Origin: Actinomycetota bacterium
GTDB taxonomy: Bacteria > Actinomycetota > Actinomycetes > Streptosporangiales > Streptosporangiaceae
Direction: 5' to 3'
NCBI GenBank assembly: GCA_003168295.1
Contig: PMST01000508.1
Span: 10,297-15,941, forward strand
Length of the DNA stretch: 5,645 bases
The notes under the pieces were generated by a model. That model was not told the origin of the DNA, did not search any database, and saw only the letters and a program-made list of their open reading frames with translations. The position numbers and the translations under genes are program-made. Numbering within the stretch: the stretch's first letter is position 1; each line of letters starts with the position of its first letter. This document shows, piece by piece, positions 1-3,213 of this stretch.

Positions 1-795
1 CACGACGGGGATGCCTGCGGCGAGCAACAGCGAGTGTGCGGGTCGTTCGGCGTCGTCGGTGTCGTCGATGTTGAGCGCGTCGATACCGACGAGTGCCGCA
101 CCGTGGTCGACAAGCCAGGTCGCGCCGGCCCGGGTGAGGAAGTGCCGGTTTTCTGCGTAGGCCGGCGTGCCGAACCGGGCGTCGTCGCCGGTGTGGAGCA
201 GGACGGCGGTGCCGTGAACGTCCAGGGCGGCCAGCGCGCCGACGTCGATCCCGCCCTGCGGGGCGCCGGCCATCCGTACGACCACTGCGGGCAGGTCAAC
301 GGTCTGCTCCAGGCTGATGGCGCTGAGGTCGGCACCGCCGGCGTAGCGGTGATAGGGGGCGTCGAGGTAGGTGCCGGTATTGCCGATCAGGGTGAGCTCG
401 TCGATGGCGAACTCCGTGCCCGGAGCGTAGTGCTGACGTGATGCTCGCCTGGTCAGGTGGGAGGTGATCGTCGGTCCGGGAAGTCCGGGATAGGTGGTCA
501 TGCCAGCTCGGATGACCTGGCTGAGCTCGACGAGCCGCCCGGTCTCGGCCGCTGGGGCCAAGCGGTGATCTGAGGGACCTCCCCGCGTCCCCTTGTGGGC
601 TTCGGCGAAGACGCGGATGTCGCTGAGCTCGACCGAATCGGTCATCAGCAGGCCGAGCGAGGCGATGAACAGCGCGGCGATCTCGGCGTCGTCGACGTCG
701 CGGGCGGGGAGATCGATCCGGAATCCGCGCACGGTCAGGTCACCGCCATTGCCGAAGCTGACGGCGGCGTCGAGTGAGGCGCGGTACTCGGTCAC
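1..795 (-). CDS. Cyclase-family (kynurenine formamidase-like) hydrolase with extra N-terminal module, 3' end cut by window
   Basis: The frame is open from a GTG at 795-793 to base 1, giving 265 codons with the C-terminus missing. Residues about 87-265 match the cyclase family (PF04199, metal-dependent amidases such as KynB and isatin hydrolase): LVELSQVIRAGMTTYPGLPG, then GNTGTYLDAPYHRY (139-151), LLHTGDD, and VDHGAALVGIDALNIDD. The family signature is HxGTHxDxPxH. Here the first His is Asn139 and the second is Tyr143, while Asp145, Pro147 and His149 remain, so the metal site may be altered. Residues 1-75 (start VTEYRASLDAAVSFGNGGDL, end EAHKGTRGG) form a separate module that I cannot assign to a function. 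The GTG start lies 4 nt after the stop of the phosphoesterase gene and has no strong Shine-Dalgarno, so translation is probably coupled. An internal ATG at codon 99 is a poor start because it would remove conserved cyclase sequence. Substrate unknown. Confidence 0.85.
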   Translation of the reverse strand, partial: MTEYRASLDAAVSFGNGGDLTVRGFRIDLPARDVDDAEIAALFIASLGLLMTDSVELSDIRVFAEAHKGTRGGPSDHRLAPAAETGRLVELSQVIRAGMTTYPGLPGPTITSHLTRRASRQHYAPGTEFAIDELTLIGNTGTYLDAPYHRYAGGADLSAISLEQTVDLPAVVVRMAGAPQGGIDVGALAALDVHGTAVLLHTGDDARFGTPAYAENRHFLTRAGATWLVDHGAALVGIDALNIDDTDDAERPAHSLLLAAGIPVV

Positions 796-799
796 GGGG

Positions 800-2368
800 C
801 TACCGGCCGCGCAGTCCGGGGAACAGGTGCCCGAAGGCGTCGACGATGGCCGTCACGGCATCGGCGTGGCAGATATCCACGTCTTGCTGGTATTCCGGCA
901 CGCCCGCGCCGTGGGCCGCCCGCTGCTTGGCCAGCTCCAGGACCGCGAAAAACGCCGCCTTGGGCAGGGCCCGCAATTTGGCGTCGGGCGAGATCTGGGC
1001 CGGGTTGAACGGCGGCACCGGCAGCGGGAAGACATCGGGCCAGTCCTCCGGCGGCCGGGGACTGTCGAGGGACAGGACCGGCGAGATGTCGCGGGCGGCC
1101 GCGTCGCGGGCGGTCAGGGGCGCGCCGAGCTGCCAGCGTTCGCGCATGGTCCTGATGACGGAGGTGTGGCGGTATTCGGCGTTGACCACGGTCCGTTCCG
1201 GTATCCAGGCGGAAATGGCGATGGCCGGCACGCGCACTCCCGACCGGTCGAAAGCGAAGCCCAGCTGGCCGGCCGGCGCGGCCGGGTCGGGCGGCAGGAC
1301 CGGGGGCGGCGGGACATGGTCATACGTGCCGCCGTGCTCGTCGAAGGTGACCATGAGCAGGGTGTTGTAGGCGTTCGACCCGCGAGCGGAGGACGCGGAG
1401 CGGACCGCGGTGTAGATCTTCGCCAGCAGCGCCTCCCCTCCCAGCAGGGCGGACGGCGGGTCCAGCATCATGTCGGGGAACAGGGCGTCGAAGGCGGGGT
1501 GCATGTCGTTGTGGCCGTACAGGAGGTTGGGCTCGATGAACGAGTAGGACGGCAGGTCACCGTGGGCCGCGTCCTGGAGGAACTGATCGGTGGTGAAGAA
1601 GTGCGTCTTGAAGCGGTCCGCCAGCCGGGGTGCGTGGATGATCCCGGTGAGCGAGATGTGACTTGGCGGGTCGCAATAGACGCGCCAGGTCAGGCCCTTG
1701 GCTTCGAGGCGCTCGAAGATAGTCTCGGCGGTGTTGTGAATCGGGAAGGAATCGGCGGGGGACATGTTGACGACATAGCCCGACGAGGTCCCGGCGTGGA
1801 AGAACGACCGGTTAGCGAACGTCTGCGACGGCACCTCGCAGAACCAGTGGTCGAAGGCGGCAAAACCCCGGGCGAGGGCGGAGACGACCGGTACCTGCTC
1901 GGGGGTGTAGCCGGTCATGATCTGGGCGTACTCCTCGAACGCGGGCGGCCGGCCCATCTCGGCCGTGAACGCGCTGATGTAGTCGGCCACGAACCCGTCC
2001 AGGGCCGGCTGCGGGCGGGGATCGGCCGGCGCGTTGTACGGGGCGGTCATCTTCTCGGCCAGGATGCCGCGGTTGCCCGGCGGGTCGATGAGCCCGAACA
2101 ACTGCGTATTGACGTGCTGGTACTCCTCGCCGGGATCCGGGCTCGGGCTGTTCATGTCCGCTGCCACCCCGTAGGGCACGACCGTGGGGCCGGCCGCGCC
2201 GGCCGCCCACTCCGGCACCGGGTTACTGAGGTCCCGTCCCGCCACGCCGTCGAACGAGGCCACCTCACCGGGCTGGTACAGACGCCCGAGCAGATTATCC
2301 AATGACCGGTTCTCGAACATGATCACGACGACGTGATCAAGGGCATTGCTCCGGCTAGGACCCGGCAT
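800..2368 (-). CDS. Phosphoesterase of the phospholipase C / acid phosphatase family (PF04185)
   Basis: This is a complete 522-residue protein that probably hydrolyses phosphate esters or phospholipid head groups. Family landmarks appear in order. DHVVVIMFENRSLDNLLG spans residues 11-28, with the metal-binding Glu19-Asn20. CEVPSQTFANRSFFHAGTSSG spans 177-197, where Thr183 is the expected nucleophile position and Ala replaces the Pro usually found before Asn-Arg. FIEPNLLYGHNDMHP spans 277-291, and TFDEHGGTYDHVPPP, with Asp343, Glu344 and His345 as likely metal ligands, spans 341-355. HTSVIRTMRERW spans 401-412. No Tat or Sec signal peptide and no membrane helix is visible, although many relatives are secreted, so this one is probably cytoplasmic. 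The ATG is supported by GGAGG 7 nt upstream and by conserved sequence beginning at residue 11. The cyclase gene follows after 4 nt, so the two are probably one transcript. The exact substrate cannot be told from the sequence. Confidence 0.92.
   Translation of the reverse strand: MPGPSRSNALDHVVVIMFENRSLDNLLGRLYQPGEVASFDGVAGRDLSNPVPEWAAGAAGPTVVPYGVAADMNSPSPDPGEEYQHVNTQLFGLIDPPGNRGILAEKMTAPYNAPADPRPQPALDGFVADYISAFTAEMGRPPAFEEYAQIMTGYTPEQVPVVSALARGFAAFDHWFCEVPSQTFANRSFFHAGTSSGYVVNMSPADSFPIHNTAETIFERLEAKGLTWRVYCDPPSHISLTGIIHAPRLADRFKTHFFTTDQFLQDAAHGDLPSYSFIEPNLLYGHNDMHPAFDALFPDMMLDPPSALLGGEALLAKIYTAVRSASSARGSNAYNTLLMVTFDEHGGTYDHVPPPPVLPPDPAAPAGQLGFAFDRSGVRVPAIAISAWIPERTVVNAEYRHTSVIRTMRERWQLGAPLTARDAAARDISPVLSLDSPRPPEDWPDVFPLPVPPFNPAQISPDAKLRALPKAAFFAVLELAKQRAAHGAGVPEYQQDVDICHADAVTAIVDAFGHLFPGLRGR
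2320..2339. repeat. Inverted repeat with 8-bp arms in the 5' coding region of the phosphoesterase
   Basis: The arms TGATCACG (2320-2327) and CGTGATCA (2332-2339) are perfect reverse complements separated by ACGA. The repeat lies 30-49 nt into the phosphoesterase coding sequence, over residues Asp-His-Val-Val-Val-Ile-Met. In the mRNA it could form an 8-bp hairpin with a 4-nt loop, close enough to the start codon to affect initiation; as DNA it could be an operator half-site pair. It may also be only a by-product of the DHVVVIM codons. Confidence 0.5.
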
Positions 2369-2375
2369 CGGCGAA

Positions 2376-2380
2376 CCTCC
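2376..2380 (-). promoter_or_regulatory. Ribosome binding site of the phosphoesterase gene
   Basis: On the minus strand the sequence reads ACGGAGGTTCGCCG before the ATG. GGAGG lies 7 nt from the start codon, an ideal Shine-Dalgarno spacing, which fixes the start at 2368. Confidence 0.8.
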
Positions 2381-2543
2381 GTTAAGGCTGACCAGGGAAC
2401 ATGATCGTGCTCAGGATCTCAGCCCGGGCGGCCGGCGCGAGCGGCGGGCCAGCCGGCAGCTCTTCGGCGGTGACCAACCCAAGCCCCTGCCGCGTGCTCG
2501 CGCCACATCCGCACCCCCGGCACAGCGACTGGATAATCGGCCG

Positions 2544-2573
2544 TTGGACGGGACGGCTAGTCGCCGGTATCGT
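2544..2573 (+). promoter_or_regulatory. Candidate mazEF promoter
   Basis: TTGGAC (2544-2549) and TATCGT (2568-2573) are separated by 18 nt. They match the -35 and -10 consensus only in part: TTG of TTGACA, and TAT..T of TATAAT. The placement is sensible because the -10 box runs into the palindrome at 2571-2584, so a repressor bound there would block RNA polymerase. The match is weak and this remains inference. Confidence 0.35.
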
Positions 2574-2584
2574 TACATGTAACG
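2571..2584. promoter_or_regulatory. Perfect 14-bp palindrome, likely MazE/MazEF autoregulatory operator
   Basis: CGTTACATGTAACG is a perfect palindrome with no spacer (7-bp arms) and ends 13 nt before the mazE ATG, directly against the Shine-Dalgarno. It is one of the few AT-rich spots in the region. Type II antitoxins generally repress their own operon by binding palindromes at the promoter, which makes this the natural operator. Binding by this MazE has not been shown. Confidence 0.6.
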
Positions 2585-2591
2585 GAGGAGG
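2584..2591 (+). promoter_or_regulatory. Strong ribosome binding site of mazE
   Basis: GGAGGAGG lies 6 nt before the ATG at 2598. This is a near-ideal Shine-Dalgarno and fits the need for antitoxin to be made in excess over toxin. Its first G is also the last base of the palindrome at 2571-2584. Confidence 0.8.
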
Positions 2592-2597
2592 TCGTGG

Positions 2598-2810
2598 ATG
2601 GCCGACACAGACTCGCGGCGGCGCGTCCGTGCGCACCGGGAGCGACTGCGCGCGCAGGGCCTGCGGCCGGTGCAGATCTGGGTACCGGATGTTAATGCCG
2701 AGGGCTTCGCCGCGGAGGCGCACCGGCAATCGCGTGCGGTGTCCGTCAGCGATGCCGCCGACGATGACCAGGCCTTCGTGGATTCGATATCGGAGTGGCC
2801 AGAGCCGTGA
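2598..2810 (+). CDS. mazE: MazE-like antitoxin (DUF3018 type)
   Basis: This 70-residue protein is the likely labile antitoxin that binds and blocks MazF and represses the operon. The N-terminal half is basic: RRRVRAHRERLRAQGLRPVQ at residues 7-26, followed by IWVPDVNAEGFAAEAHRQSR. These are hallmarks of the actinobacterial and proteobacterial MazE-like family PF11455 (DUF3018). The C-terminal end is acidic (DAADDDQAFVDSISEWPEP), the part that in MazE antitoxins typically lies along the toxin surface. It starts at an ATG with a strong Shine-Dalgarno just downstream of a palindromic operator candidate. Its TGA overlaps the GTG of mazF in a 4-nt GTGA, indicating translational coupling. The family call rests on recognition of the sequence pattern. 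Confidence 0.9.
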   Translation: MADTDSRRRVRAHRERLRAQGLRPVQIWVPDVNAEGFAAEAHRQSRAVSVSDAADDDQAFVDSISEWPEP

Positions 2811-3139
2811 AGCGAGCCGAGATCTGGACGGTCTCGGGCGGAGCTGACTACACCGGCAAACCACGGCCTGCGGTGATCATCCAGGATGATCACTTCGACA
2901 CCGATTTGGTCACGCTGTGCCCCTTCACCACCGATCCCACGGACGCTCCGCTGTTCCGGCTCTTGATCGAGCCGGATCAGGGCAACGGCCTGGACGGACC
3001 CAGCCGGATCATGGTGGACAAGGTCACCACCGTGCGCCGCTCCAGGCTCGGCACGAAGGTCGGGGTGCTTGATGACGCCAGCATCCTTCGGCTCAACCGG
3101 GTGCTCGTCGTTTTCCTGGGCATCGCCAGCAGCACGTGA
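2807..3139 (+). CDS. mazF: MazF-family mRNA interferase toxin
   Basis: This 110-residue toxin is expected to cleave single-stranded RNA at a short sequence that cannot be predicted here. It begins KRAEIWTVSGGADYTGKPRPAVIIQDD, the typical MazF/PemK SH3-like start. Arg20 of GKPRPAVI and the Thr of PFTTD (41-42) correspond to the catalytic Arg and Thr of E. coli MazF. IMVDKVTTVRRSRLG (about 66-80) and the final helix ILRLNRVLVVFLGI are also typical, so the toxin looks intact. I chose the GTG at 2807 because it gives the usual MazF N-terminus and a 4-nt GTGA overlap with mazE. An in-frame GTG at 2795 would add four residues (MARA) but has no ribosome site of its own. No separate promoter is visible, so it is co-transcribed with mazE. 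The coding region contains a striking inverted repeat (2873-2893). Confidence 0.92.
   Translation: MKRAEIWTVSGGADYTGKPRPAVIIQDDHFDTDLVTLCPFTTDPTDAPLFRLLIEPDQGNGLDGPSRIMVDKVTTVRRSRLGTKVGVLDDASILRLNRVLVVFLGIASST
2873..2893. repeat. Perfect inverted repeat with 10-bp arms inside mazF
   Basis: GTGATCATCC (2873-2882) and GGATGATCAC (2884-2893) are exact reverse complements around a single A at 2883. The repeat covers the codons of Ala22 to His29, just after the catalytic PRP. As RNA it could fold as an 8-bp stem with the loop CCAGG. It shares the GTGATCA/TGATCAC heptamers with the inverted repeat at 2320-2339. Confidence 0.75.
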
Positions 3140-3213
3140 TCCGCGGGGACGACAATGGGCGGTTGGCGGGGAAGTTGTCCGGGGGCTGTCACCGGCGATC
3201 GTTAGGTATCAAA
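3140..3213 (+). other. Short gap between mazF and the nuclease-helicase gene
   Basis: These 74 nt hold no clear terminator and no convincing promoter. A weak inverted repeat, GACAA (3151-3155) with TTGTC (3175-3179), has a 19-nt loop and no U-tract. The sequence before the next gene reads TTAGGTATCAAA, with at most a poor ribosome site (AGG). The lack of a terminator allows read-through from mazEF, so all three genes could be one transcript, but this is not certain. Confidence 0.45.

Larger units (their letters stand above)
2381..2597. other. Divergent intergenic region between the phosphoesterase and mazEF
   Basis: About 217 nt separate the two divergent ribosome binding and start regions. 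The right end carries the candidate mazEF promoter and palindromic operator. The left and central parts (about 2385-2540) show no convincing promoter for the phosphoesterase on the minus strand and no terminator. A GATAAT (2532-2537) resembles a -10 box, but no -35 box lies at a suitable distance. A short minus-strand reading frame at the left end (2382-2477) is discussed under findings. Confidence 0.6.

Noticed and set aside
34..441. Plus-strand frame of 135 codons at the left edge
   Set aside because: Antisense shadow of the cyclase gene, whose minus-strand translation carries the family motifs.
593..2305. Long plus-strand open frame of 570 codons
   Set aside because: It is antisense to the phosphoesterase and part of the cyclase gene, both of which have clear family motifs. 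The translation is low-complexity Arg/Gly/Val with no recognisable domain, as expected for a shadow frame in GC-rich DNA.
2532..2537. GATAAT as the -10 box of mazEF
   Set aside because: A good hexamer by itself, but there is no -35 element at 16-19 nt (the sequence there is CCGCAC-like), and the palindrome would lie far downstream. It is kept only as an alternative.
2401..2847. Plus-strand frame of 148 codons across the intergenic region and mazE
   Set aside because: It overlaps mazE in another frame, runs through the palindrome and ribosome site, and has no recognisable protein features.
3151..3179. Possible terminator between mazF and the helicase gene (GACAA...TTGTC)
   Set aside because: Only 5 bp of stem, a 19-nt loop and no U-tract.
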